Below, one piece after another: positions 10,221-18,231 of a stretch of 64,000 nucleotides of DNA. Source of the DNA: JALOLV01 sp046295175 (lineage in GTDB: Bacteria > Bacteroidota > Bacteroidia > Cytophagales > Spirosomataceae); the NCBI GenBank assembly GCA_046295175.1, contig JBKBNY010000007.1, positions 1 through 64,000 on the forward strand. Reading direction: 5' to 3'. Under the pieces are notes generated by a model. It saw only the letters and a list, made by a program, of their open reading frames with translations, did no database searches and was not told where the DNA came from. A program made the translations under genes and the position numbers. The stretch's first letter is position 1; each line of letters begins with the position of its first letter.

Positions 10221-10266
10221 GTGCATCCTCATGAGCAGGTTAATACCACTATTCAAGAGGATGCAC
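10221..10266 (-). terminator. Terminator of the WYL regulator gene
   Basis: A perfect 10-bp stem, gtgcatcctc (10221-10230) with gaggatgcac (10257-10266). Read on the minus strand it is followed by TTTTTGCG, a normal intrinsic terminator layout, and it lies 22 bp past the stop codon. Confidence 0.8.
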
Positions 10267-10288
10267 CAATGTAATTTATAATCGATAC

Positions 10289-11245
10289 TTAGCTATTTTT
10301 AAATTTTGCAAATCGGTTTTGATACTCCTTTTTCATCTCTTCTGGCTCAGTAATCTCCAAATCCTCAGCCAGTTCCATAAATTTAGCCCACATTTCTCGA
10401 TTAGGTTTTACTTTTATCTGAAAAGTGATTGAGCCTTCATCAAAAATACATTCGATTTGCGAGTGATGAATTTTCTTAGTTTGGATATAATATGCCCTCG
10501 GCTTTGCAATTTTGAATTGAATAGTTTCTATTGGCACATCATTTACAGTTACTCCTATTACATCATTAAAATACTCTTTTATGTTAAAATCTAATTTTGC
10601 ATCTACGGATTCGTGCCAAAAAATAGGTTTCTGAGAGATTCTATCCAATGCAAAGGTTTGAATAGTTTCTCTACCTTTTTCCCAACCCAATACAAACCAG
10701 CGATTATTGTATTGTTTCAGATAAATCGGTAATACAATTCTCTCCTTTTCGTCTGACTCATAGGGTTTATAAAAAATCTTTAATACTCGCCTTTCTTTGA
10801 TTGATTTATATAAAAACTCCATGTAATCGAGTCCTTTGAGGAAGGTCTGTTCAAACTCAATAAAACTCGACTCCTCTCCTCCAAACACCCCGATTTTTTG
10901 TTCTAATTTTATCAATATTTCATCTAATCCCGGCCACTTATCTGCTTTTTGTTGACGGAGTAATGCCAATAATTCATTTAATGAACCATATTCGGAATCA
11001 TCGAAAACCTCAAAAAGCGAAAAAGGTTTATCTTCATAAAAGTACGCTCCTTTTCGTTTTTTGATTGGTGCATGAAACTGATTTTTGAGAGCATCGATAT
11101 CGTATTCGATGGTTCGCTGACTCACTTTTACATCAAATTTGAGTTCGCAAGCCTCTGCTAATTCCTCCCATGTATAATGCCGTTTAGTTCGGAGTTTTTG
11201 GTGAATCAGAAATATCCGTTGAAATTTCTTTAAATCTACTGGCAT
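10289..11245 (-). CDS. WYL-domain transcriptional regulator
   Basis: 318 residues. The N-terminal ~75 residues form a winged-HTH-like region (TWEELAEACELKFDVKVSQRTIEYDIDAL). A WYL domain spans about 140-215: LKIFYKPYESDEKERIVLP, NNRWFVLGWEKGR and TFALDRI. A WCX-like extension ends the protein (KPNREMWAKFMELAEDLEI). WYL proteins sense nucleic-acid or nucleotide ligands and often control phage-defence or DNA-repair genes. It diverges from a RecD-like helicase across an 85-bp gap containing a perfect dyad, so it probably regulates itself and the helicase. Target and ligand are inference. Confidence 0.9.
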   Translation of the reverse strand: MPVDLKKFQRIFLIHQKLRTKRHYTWEELAEACELKFDVKVSQRTIEYDIDALKNQFHAPIKKRKGAYFYEDKPFSLFEVFDDSEYGSLNELLALLRQQKADKWPGLDEILIKLEQKIGVFGGEESSFIEFEQTFLKGLDYMEFLYKSIKERRVLKIFYKPYESDEKERIVLPIYLKQYNNRWFVLGWEKGRETIQTFALDRISQKPIFWHESVDAKLDFNIKEYFNDVIGVTVNDVPIETIQFKIAKPRAYYIQTKKIHHSQIECIFDEGSITFQIKVKPNREMWAKFMELAEDLEITEPEEMKKEYQNRFAKFKNS

Positions 11246-11266
11246 TTATTTTTAGTTTCTTTAAAA

Positions 11267-11287
11267 TTACGCAAAAAGATTGCGTAA
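11267..11287. promoter_or_regulatory. Perfect dyad between WYL and helicase genes
   Basis: TTACGCAA (11267-11274) and TTGCGTAA (11280-11287) are perfect inverted arms around a 5-nt spacer, centred between the divergent starts at 11245 and 11331. This is the most likely operator for the WYL regulator. Confidence 0.55.
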
Positions 11288-11330
11288 AACTAAGCTTATT
11301 TTGTGTCAGAATCAAACAAAGAAATGGCTT

Positions 11331-12662
11331 ATGATACAAACTACTACTTCTATTTTTGATGCTTTTGTTCATCAACCAACCGACTGCCAAGCAAAGGCGT
11401 TGTACATGATTGAGGATTTTGTTGCAAAACCCCAAGAATGTAAGGCATTTGTTTTGAGAGGGTCGGCGGGTACTGGCAAAACTTCTTTGATGCAAGCAGT
11501 AGTAAAATACCTCGAAAAGAGTAATATCCACTATGTTTTACTTGCACCTACGGCCAAAGCCGCCAAAGTATTATCTAAACGTACCGACGACTTGGCCGAT
11601 ACAATTCACTCGGCAATCTACAAACCAGAAGAGCTGGCAGATGGTACCATAAAATTCAACTACGAAGCCAATAGTTTACAAATAAGAACTGTATTTGTGG
11701 TAGATGAAGCCTCGATGCTACCAGCCGAACGCCAACAACAGGATGATTTTTTGACTCCTAACCCGATTTTGGTCGATTTGATGCGTTTCATCAAAGAAGG
11801 GCATAACCATAACCAAGTAATTTTTATCGGTGATACTTACCAACTTCCGCCCGTTGGCGAAGAAATCCCTATGGCTCTTTCGGCTCGTTTGTTGAGTGAA
11901 AAATTTAAAATACAAGCCAAACAAACGACACTCAGAGAGGTCAAACGTCAGGCTATCGACTCGCCAGTTTTGAATTTGGCCAACGAAATAAAACGCCGCC
12001 AAGACGAGAATAATTCACTGACCCGTATTCCATTAAATCGTCTAAATCGTGAAGATTCGGCTCTTAGTTTTTTTATCCAAAACTTTGATAGGGATAATCT
12101 TCAAAACATCATTATCATTGCTCAATCGAACGAAAAGGTGCTGGAATTGAACCACAAGCTCCGAAAGTTACTGAGATTAGACACCCAGATTCTTGCAAAA
12201 GGGGATGTCGTTATGGCTCATCGAAACTGGGTTGGTAAAGAACAAAGCATCTCGAAAGGAGACATGGGCGTTGTGCTTGAAGTGGGCTACCAAACCGAAG
12301 AACGCTGTAGCCTCAGATTTATGAACGCCACGATTGATTTCGATGGGGCGATTATCAACACAAAGGTATTGGTCGATACGCTTATCTCGCCCAAAGGCGA
12401 AGTTGACAAAGAGAAACTCAAAGACCTAAAACACGACCGTATGGCCAAAAACACAACTTACAGAGCATCCGAAAAAGCCTCTGATGATGAATACATGGGT
12501 GCCATACATTTGCGTTATGGTTATGCGATAACCTGCCACAAAGCACAGGGTAGCGAGTGGAAAAAAGTATTGATTGAGCCAAGATTCCATCTCGGAAATC
12601 ACCGCTGGCTCTATACAGCTGTTACACGTGCAAGTGAGGGGGTAGCGAGTTGGTGGTATTGA
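11331..12662 (+). CDS. RecD-like ATP-dependent DNA helicase (AAA_30/UvrD_C_2)
   Basis: 443 residues from ATG 11331; an in-frame ATG at 11280 would cut into the operator dyad, so the shorter form is preferred. Superfamily 1 helicase motifs: Walker A RGSAGTGKTSL, motif II VVDEASML, motif III IFIGDTYQLPPVGEE, and C-terminal AITCHKAQGSEWKKV with LYTAVTRASEG (motifs V/VI of RecD/TraA-type enzymes). It is shorter than RecD2 and lacks its N-terminal extension. It would unwind DNA 5'-3' in repair or recombination (family knowledge). The divergent WYL regulator and neighbouring accessory genes suggest a defence or repair context. Confidence 0.88.
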   Translation: MIQTTTSIFDAFVHQPTDCQAKALYMIEDFVAKPQECKAFVLRGSAGTGKTSLMQAVVKYLEKSNIHYVLLAPTAKAAKVLSKRTDDLADTIHSAIYKPEELADGTIKFNYEANSLQIRTVFVVDEASMLPAERQQQDDFLTPNPILVDLMRFIKEGHNHNQVIFIGDTYQLPPVGEEIPMALSARLLSEKFKIQAKQTTLREVKRQAIDSPVLNLANEIKRRQDENNSLTRIPLNRLNREDSALSFFIQNFDRDNLQNIIIIAQSNEKVLELNHKLRKLLRLDTQILAKGDVVMAHRNWVGKEQSISKGDMGVVLEVGYQTEERCSLRFMNATIDFDGAIINTKVLVDTLISPKGEVDKEKLKDLKHDRMAKNTTYRASEKASDDEYMGAIHLRYGYAITCHKAQGSEWKKVLIEPRFHLGNHRWLYTAVTRASEGVASWWY

Positions 12663-12672
12663 AAATACGCTA

Positions 12673-12760
12673 TCACAAACTTAATAATTCGACCAATTCT
12701 TGTGTATTTACTACATTTTCAAACCCTTTCATTCATAGATGAGTAGCAAGTTTTTATCAT
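12673..12760 (-). pseudogene. Possible remnant of a toxin gene
   Basis: A minus-strand ATG at 12760 overlaps the antitoxin stop (ATGA), as toxin starts do in type II operons, but the frame closes after 13 codons. A second short frame (12732-12673) encodes MKGFENVVNTQELVELLSL, which resembles the tail of a small PIN-type toxin. The middle of the gene would have been deleted. Very little sequence is left, so this is a guess from layout. Confidence 0.25.
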
Positions 12761-12969
12761 TTGATAAACCGTTGTTTGTTGGTTTGCCACCAAGTTTGAT
12801 TGATTTCGTTGGCAAGTTCAACGATTTCCTCATCACTTGCTTGGCTTTCAGCAGCGATTGATTTTACTCGGAGATAATCGAGCAGTTGCTCTATATATGT
12901 ATTGTTGATAGATGCCGGAATCGAAATCAAAATCGTTTCGTTTTCTCTACTCACGCTTAATGTACTCAT
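12757..12969 (-). CDS. Small antitoxin-like protein, apparently orphan
   Basis: 70 residues from ATG at 12969 (MSTLSVSREN). An N-terminal beta-strand-rich part (ETILISIPASI) leads into a helix (YIEQLLDYLRVKSIAAES) and the ending ANEINQTWWQTNKQRFIK, a pattern I associate with small Bacteroidota antitoxins paired with PIN-domain toxins. No intact toxin gene lies on either side. It diverges from the AAA ATPase gene across a 96-bp gap holding a dyad. Exact family unassigned. Confidence 0.6.
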   Translation of the reverse strand: MSTLSVSRENETILISIPASINNTYIEQLLDYLRVKSIAAESQASDEEIVELANEINQTWWQTNKQRFIK

Positions 12970-13008
12970 AATAATTAGTTTTTTATCCAAACATAACACA
13001 AAATCTTG

Positions 13009-13034
13009 AAAAGTAGTTGAGAAATACTACTTTT
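13009..13034. promoter_or_regulatory. Dyad between antitoxin-like and ATPase genes
   Basis: AAAAGTAGT (13009-13017) and ACTACTTTT (13026-13034), a perfect 9-bp inverted repeat with an 8-nt spacer, 32 bp before the ATPase start and 40 bp before the divergent antitoxin start. Candidate shared operator; a small RNA hairpin is the alternative. Confidence 0.45.
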
Positions 13035-13065
13035 ACGAACACTTTATTTAGATTTTAGAGAAACT

Positions 13066-14577
13066 ATGGCACACCTCAAAGGCTTTGGCTTAGAAAATTT
13101 TAGGGTTTTTAAAGAACATACTTGGTTCGATTTCGCCCCAATTACACTACTAATTGGGCCAAATAGTAGTGGGAAGAGTAGTTTGACAAAAGCTCTAATG
13201 TTACTTAAAAGTAACTTTTTAAAATATGGTGGTCACAAATTGGATATTGAATCCGATGAAATTTCTTTAGAATTAGGCAATTTTGAAAGAGTTAGAAATA
13301 AAGATAGTCAGTCAAATTACTTAACATTTTCATTTCCTTTTGAGTTGGTAAATTTCCCAACATTAGGTGAATCCAAAATTGCCAAGCGTAAATTTGAATA
13401 TTTGGTAGAGGGTTCTGATAAATGCAGTTTAAAAAGACATTATTTAGAATATAGTGGTGAAGTATTCATTGATTTTTGTTGGGCTGAAAAAAAAGTAAAA
13501 ATTAACACGAATATTATTCATGAAAATCTATTCTTTGATGATACAAATTTAAAGATTGTAGAAGATAAAGAAGGAACTTATGTAGATAATGAAAAGGTTT
13601 TTGAATTTAGAATAGAAGATTCTGCACTTAATTATTCTCCAAAAAGATTAATTAGGGCAAAAAACAGACAAGAATTAGATGAGATATTAAATTTATACAA
13701 ATTAAAAAAGAGTGGTGAATTTGTTGAAATTCCAACAGAAATTTCTTACATGAATTATTCGTGGAATGGTTATGAAGAAATAGAATTTGAAGACATTTAC
13801 TATGAAGAGAAGCCAATTGAGGCAGTCTTAAAAGAAGCCAAGTATTCTGCTGCTCAGATTAACTATATTGAAAATATTATCTTCCAGAATTTTAAAAAAA
13901 ATATTGTTGATTATTTATATAATGTTGAGGGGAAATTTAATTTCAAATCGCAACCCAAAAGAATTTATAGAAAAGAAGAGAAAGATTTATTTAATGAATT
14001 ACTAAGTTTATATGCTGAATCTAAATCAGAAAAATCATTTAACTTAATAAATAAATGGGTAAAAAAATTTAATCTAATTCAGGAATTTGAATATCATTTC
14101 GATTCGAAGTATAACTTTCAAACTATAAATTTTGGTCTGCCTTTGGTCGAACAGGGTCTGGGTTTATCAAATATTATGACACTTTTACTTCGCCTATCAA
14201 TTTTTGATAAACCTGACACAACTATTATATTTGAAGAACCCGAAACTAATTTGCATCCCGCCTTTCAGAGTAGATTAGCTGATTTATTTTTAGATGCAAA
14301 AAACTCAAATTCATTCCAGCAATTCATCATCGAAACCCACAGCGAATACATGGTGCGTAAGTTTCAGTATTTAGTTGCAAAAGGCGAAATGAAAAAAGAA
14401 GATATTGTTATCTACTACTTCCACGACCCAAACAACGTACCCGAAGGCGAAAAGCAAGTAAAAAAGATTGAGATTTTGGAAGATGGAAGCCTTTCGGATG
14501 ATTTTGGTACGGGCTTTTTTGATGAGGCAGATAACTTGGCAATCAATTTATTCAATCTTCAAAATCGTAAAAACTAA
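13066..14577 (+). CDS. AAA ATPase of the SMC/OLD-like, DUF3696-type group
   Basis: 503 residues. The N-terminus FRVFKEHTWFDFAPITLLIG leads to Walker A GPNSSGKSSL (~31-40). A long divergent insert (~60-340) replaces the coiled-coil region. The C-terminal ABC-type half has signature VEQGLGLSNIMTLLLRL, Walker B TTIIFEEPETNLHP, and the switch histidine in FIIETHSEYMVRK. The end (LEDGSLSDDFGTGFFDEADNLA) matches a DUF3696 tail. No TOPRIM or HNH nuclease is fused, so an effector must come from another protein; the gene 2 bp downstream is the obvious partner. Most of the gene is strikingly AT-rich, but the last ~260 bp look host-like. A defence role is inference from architecture and neighbourhood. 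Confidence 0.85.
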   Translation: MAHLKGFGLENFRVFKEHTWFDFAPITLLIGPNSSGKSSLTKALMLLKSNFLKYGGHKLDIESDEISLELGNFERVRNKDSQSNYLTFSFPFELVNFPTLGESKIAKRKFEYLVEGSDKCSLKRHYLEYSGEVFIDFCWAEKKVKINTNIIHENLFFDDTNLKIVEDKEGTYVDNEKVFEFRIEDSALNYSPKRLIRAKNRQELDEILNLYKLKKSGEFVEIPTEISYMNYSWNGYEEIEFEDIYYEEKPIEAVLKEAKYSAAQINYIENIIFQNFKKNIVDYLYNVEGKFNFKSQPKRIYRKEEKDLFNELLSLYAESKSEKSFNLINKWVKKFNLIQEFEYHFDSKYNFQTINFGLPLVEQGLGLSNIMTLLLRLSIFDKPDTTIIFEEPETNLHPAFQSRLADLFLDAKNSNSFQQFIIETHSEYMVRKFQYLVAKGEMKKEDIVIYYFHDPNNVPEGEKQVKKIEILEDGSLSDDFGTGFFDEADNLAINLFNLQNRKN

Positions 14578-14579
14578 TA

Positions 14580-15557
14580 ATGAAACATGATATTTATTGT
14601 GATTATGAATTTTTAGAAGAATTTATAAATCAGCTAAAAGGCAAAGATTTAATTGAATACTTGAACAGTGCCGATGACTATGGGGTAGATTTATTTAGAC
14701 TGTTTTTCAATGGAAGTAAAATAGAATTAAATAAATCAAATGAAGAAATAATACAATTATCAAAGATAAACCCCTACATCAATAAATTACTAAAAAGTGG
14801 CTCACTGAAAGAAAGTAAAATTGATGTTTTAGACTTAGATTTTGAAAAAATAAGCCCGAATATGCCTTTTTTCTTAGAAAAACCGCAAATTGAAACTGAA
14901 AAGCTAATAGAAAAATATGGGATGTGGTTTTTTAGCAAGGATAGAATGAGCAATGTAAGACAACTTTTTAAGTTACAAAGTCACAACTTTACTTCTCGAA
15001 ATAATTTTAAAAACTTTGATTTTTTTCAAAAATACCAACATCCTTGCAATGCTCTAATTTTGACAGACGACTATTTTTTTACTATTAAAAAAGGGAATGA
15101 TAAAATATATGATGAAAATGCCATTGAAAAGAATTTAAAACCAATTTTAAAGAGAATATTACCTAAAAAATTAGGTATTGATTTTCAGCTAACAATTATA
15201 TTATCACCCAACGATACAAATATTGACTTTAATAAAATTAAATCAGCAATAGAAGATACAACCAGCCTTTATGAATATCCTGTAAAAATCAACTTCATAA
15301 AATCTAACTTCCATGAACGTCATATTTTTACCAATTATTACAAAATAACTGCCGATAAAGGCTTTAAGAATCTTGTTAAAGATGTTAGAAATGATACTTT
15401 TAAATGGGACCACCCCAAAAACTCATTTGAATTTAGGTCAATATTTTACTCAATTACCAAAGATGAGGACTATTTAGAAAAAATAGCCGAATGTAAAGAT
15501 AGGGATGAGAAAGGTTCAAAAGTAGGCGATAGTTTTAAAAACCGCCTTCTCCAATAA
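14580..15557 (+). CDS. Unrecognised partner of the AAA ATPase (candidate effector)
   Basis: 325 residues, starting 2 bp after the ATPase stop (taataatg), hence co-translated. No signal peptide or membrane segment. The N-terminus (IYCDYEFLEEFI) faintly recalls a PIN-like first strand with an acidic residue. The second half has ALILTDDYFFT, a beta-rich LTIILSPND and HERHIFTNYYKITADKGF, which resembles the phospholipase-D-like MIT_C pattern (hDR, then GrGf) but without a canonical HKD catalytic motif. It is as AT-rich as the ATPase. In two-gene ATPase systems such as Septu or Gabija the second gene supplies or modulates the effector; whether that holds here is unknown. Confidence 0.7.
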   Translation: MKHDIYCDYEFLEEFINQLKGKDLIEYLNSADDYGVDLFRLFFNGSKIELNKSNEEIIQLSKINPYINKLLKSGSLKESKIDVLDLDFEKISPNMPFFLEKPQIETEKLIEKYGMWFFSKDRMSNVRQLFKLQSHNFTSRNNFKNFDFFQKYQHPCNALILTDDYFFTIKKGNDKIYDENAIEKNLKPILKRILPKKLGIDFQLTIILSPNDTNIDFNKIKSAIEDTTSLYEYPVKINFIKSNFHERHIFTNYYKITADKGFKNLVKDVRNDTFKWDHPKNSFEFRSIFYSITKDEDYLEKIAECKDRDEKGSKVGDSFKNRLLQ

Positions 15558-15560
15558 TCC

Positions 15561-15587
15561 CGTGGCATACCCCAACAATATGCCACG
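15561..15587. terminator. Hairpin between convergent genes
   Basis: cgtggcata (15561-15569) pairs perfectly with tatgccacg (15579-15587). It sits between the + strand effector stop (15557) and the - strand TonB receptor stop (15598), so it may end both. Confidence 0.65.
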
Positions 15588-15597
15588 AGATAAAGCT

Positions 15598-18033
15598 TTA
15601 AAACTCCACCACAATCCCGATACTTGGGGTTGGTATGGCATCTTCGTTTGCCAAGATTAACGGCACTGCATTTGAGCCATCGGCTCTCAATGGTAAGTTA
15701 TCTATCGTTCTGAAACCAGTATTATCGGCGTTTCGCTCAAATGTATATTGCGGCACTGCTGGGTTTTTGGCCAAAAGCAAATTCTGAATATCAATGAATA
15801 CATCGAGTGTTGTGCGTTTGTAATTCCATTTTTTATCCAATCTAAAATCTACCCGATTGAATGCTCGCAAACGCACCGAATTGAGCCTTGCGTAGTCAAG
15901 CACTCCCACACCAAGTAGGCCATAATTACGTTGTGAAGCCTCCAAATCAAACGGTGTGTAAGGAGCTCCACCTTGGTAAAGCCATTTCAAGCCCAACTCC
16001 CAACCTTTCTTGAATTTATAACCCGCTTGGGTCGAAAGTAGGTGGCGGGTATCCCAAGCCGATGCAACGTATTTGCCATCTCGACCCGCAAATTCGCTGC
16101 TGAAAAGCGTGTATGAAAGCACCCCGAAGAAGTTTTTAGTGAGTTTTTGTTGGAAGAAAAATTCTAATCCACGGCTACGGCCTTCTCCGATGCTCAACAC
16201 TTGTTCGTTGCCAATCGCTCCAAAATCTCCGCCTTGATTTGCCAACGAGATTCCGTCACGAAACGAGATTGGGTAATTGGCATATTTTTTATAAAACCCT
16301 TCTACGGTTATACGCGTTTGCGGAGTCGGAATAAACTCAAGACCCGTTACGAAATGGTCTGAACGAATGTATTTATTGTCTTTATTGACGTATTTTCCGT
16401 CTTGCTGATACCCCAAAACGGTATAAATTGGCACTTTATAATATCGCCCTGCCGAAGCATTGATACGCCATTTATCGGCTACTTGATAACTCAATGAGGC
16501 TCTCGGACTTAGCGTTTCGAGTGGATTATTACCCGTTGTCGTAAACGAGTTCATATCGGTACGTAATCCTGCCGAAAGGTTGAGTTTTTCGTCAAGAAAC
16601 TTACGAGAAATCTGTCCAAAAGCACCGTATCGCAAGAAATTGATTCCAGTATTAAACTCGGCACGAATTCCGGGCTGAATCACCTGCCCTTGCGGATTCC
16701 TGATTTCGCGGCGGATGATATTGAAGAAATCGTTGGTATATTTTACGTATTGTAGCACTACACCGTAGCTATACTCCCATTTGCCTATAAATTTATTGAC
16801 ATCCAGCCTCAATTTATTCTCAATCTCCCACGATTTACTATTAAATACCAAAGCCGTTGGGTCGTTGTTGCGTCCGTCTTGAAATCTATTTAGTTCATTA
16901 TCAAACATATTTCGGCTCAATGAAATATTCATGTAGCCGTTATCGAGCAATCTTTTGAGCGAAAGCCCCACCGTGTAATTCCACTGATTGATAAACGGAA
17001 AAGCTCGCAAAATGTACTCTTTGCTGGCGTCTGATTCTTTGGGTACACCAAACGAGAACTCGTCAATTGCTCCTACACCTATAGCAGTCAAAGTTGTCTT
17101 TTTATCAATTTTATGGGTTATTTTATACTGAAAATCCCAATAATTGGGGCGAATTGGCAAATCGAGTGCCGAAAATAAAAGTTGTAGATACGAACGACGA
17201 ACCGATGCTAAGAAAGTAGTTTTTTTAGAAAGTGGTCCCTCGAATGTACCCGCCAATTCGGTTGCACTGAGACGAACATTACCCGAAAAACGGTCGGGAT
17301 TTCCATCACGTTGTTTGAATTGCAAAACCGACGAAAGGGCGTTATCATAGCGAGCATTGAAGCTACTCGAACTCAGCGTAGCATCTTCGATAAACGAAAC
17401 ATTCAAGATACCCGTCGGGCCGCCCGATGCTCCTTGCGTAGAGAAGTGATTGATAACCGGAATCTCGATTCCATCTAAATAAAAGACGTTTTCGTTTGGT
17501 CCGCCACCTCTGATAATCAAGTCATTACGAAATCCACCGACCGAACCAGCGGTTCCGCCAACACCCGGCAAAACCTGAATTACCCTCGAAATATCGAAGT
17601 TTCCGCCTGGGTTATTTTTGATTTCTTCGGTGCTGAGTTTCTGAATCGAATTAGGAGTCTCGACCGATGCCACCGAAACCGAACGATTGACAACCACCTT
17701 GACCTCTTCCAACTGGGCCGATTCGTCTTCTAATTCGAAATTGACAAAATTAGTATTGCCCGATGTAACAACGATATTAAACTTGGTTTGTGCTTTGTAC
17801 CCAACCAACGAAGTTTTGATATTGTAGCTACCAACAGGCACGCCCGAGAGCTTAAAATTGCCATCAATATCGGTTTGAGTACCTTTTTGTAAGCCTTCGA
17901 TTTGAACGGTTACTCCAATCAAGGCTTCTTGCGTTTTGCGGTCTTTGATGCTTCCCTGAATCTCACCCGTGCGTTGAGCCGCCACAAACAGAGGGAATGC
18001 AATAAAAATTAGGAGAATAATTTTACGAAACAT
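15598..18033 (-). CDS. TonB-dependent outer-membrane receptor
   Basis: 811 residues. Signal peptide ending FVAAQ, then a CarboxypepD_reg-like domain (~25-110: GEIQGSIKDRKTQEALIGVTV), a plug domain with ISRVIQVLPGVGG, NDLIIRGGGPNENVFYLDGI, and a ~600-residue beta-barrel ending IGIVVEF with a terminal aromatic residue as outer-membrane barrels do. No SusD partner is adjacent, so the substrate is probably not a typical PUL glycan; it cannot be read from sequence. Transcribed away from a long AT-rich upstream region with two near-identical 15-bp direct repeats. Confidence 0.92.
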   Translation of the reverse strand: MFRKIILLIFIAFPLFVAAQRTGEIQGSIKDRKTQEALIGVTVQIEGLQKGTQTDIDGNFKLSGVPVGSYNIKTSLVGYKAQTKFNIVVTSGNTNFVNFELEDESAQLEEVKVVVNRSVSVASVETPNSIQKLSTEEIKNNPGGNFDISRVIQVLPGVGGTAGSVGGFRNDLIIRGGGPNENVFYLDGIEIPVINHFSTQGASGGPTGILNVSFIEDATLSSSSFNARYDNALSSVLQFKQRDGNPDRFSGNVRLSATELAGTFEGPLSKKTTFLASVRRSYLQLLFSALDLPIRPNYWDFQYKITHKIDKKTTLTAIGVGAIDEFSFGVPKESDASKEYILRAFPFINQWNYTVGLSLKRLLDNGYMNISLSRNMFDNELNRFQDGRNNDPTALVFNSKSWEIENKLRLDVNKFIGKWEYSYGVVLQYVKYTNDFFNIIRREIRNPQGQVIQPGIRAEFNTGINFLRYGAFGQISRKFLDEKLNLSAGLRTDMNSFTTTGNNPLETLSPRASLSYQVADKWRINASAGRYYKVPIYTVLGYQQDGKYVNKDNKYIRSDHFVTGLEFIPTPQTRITVEGFYKKYANYPISFRDGISLANQGGDFGAIGNEQVLSIGEGRSRGLEFFFQQKLTKNFFGVLSYTLFSSEFAGRDGKYVASAWDTRHLLSTQAGYKFKKGWELGLKWLYQGGAPYTPFDLEASQRNYGLLGVGVLDYARLNSVRLRAFNRVDFRLDKKWNYKRTTLDVFIDIQNLLLAKNPAVPQYTFERNADNTGFRTIDNLPLRADGSNAVPLILANEDAIPTPSIGIVVEF

Positions 18034-18087
18034 AAGTAAAAATTTTAGTACGTATATTCATTAAAACATCTTAACCGAAAAATTGTT

Positions 18088-18133
18088 TAGTATGTTTTAA
18101 TATTTTTTTAAAATTTTTTACTATGTTTTCATA
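18088..18133. promoter_or_regulatory. Direct repeats upstream of the TonB receptor
   Basis: TAGTATGTTTTAATA (18088-18102) and TACTATGTTTTCATA (18119-18133) match at 13 of 15 positions, 31 bp apart (three helical turns), 55-100 bp before the receptor start. Candidate binding sites for an unknown regulator in an otherwise low-complexity AT-rich leader. Confidence 0.35.
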
Positions 18134-18173
18134 CAAATATCCAAATTCTAAGGATTTGAATAGCAATAAAACA

Positions 18174-18205
18174 GTTGTGGCAAGTCTATGAAGACTTGCC
18201 ACAAC
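18174..18205 (-). terminator. Terminator of the 18232-18762 gene
   Basis: gttgtggcaagtct (18174-18187) and agacttgccacaac (18192-18205) form a perfect 14-bp stem with a 4-nt loop; on the minus strand a T-rich TGTTTTATTG tail follows. Confidence 0.85.
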
Positions 18206-18231
18206 TTATGTATTCTGTATTTTGTAGAATT

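Noticed and set aside
11280..11331. Longer N-terminus for the RecD-like helicase from ATG 11280
   Set aside because: The added residues show no conservation-like pattern and the ATG lies inside the dyad operator; ATG 11331 gives the normal start.
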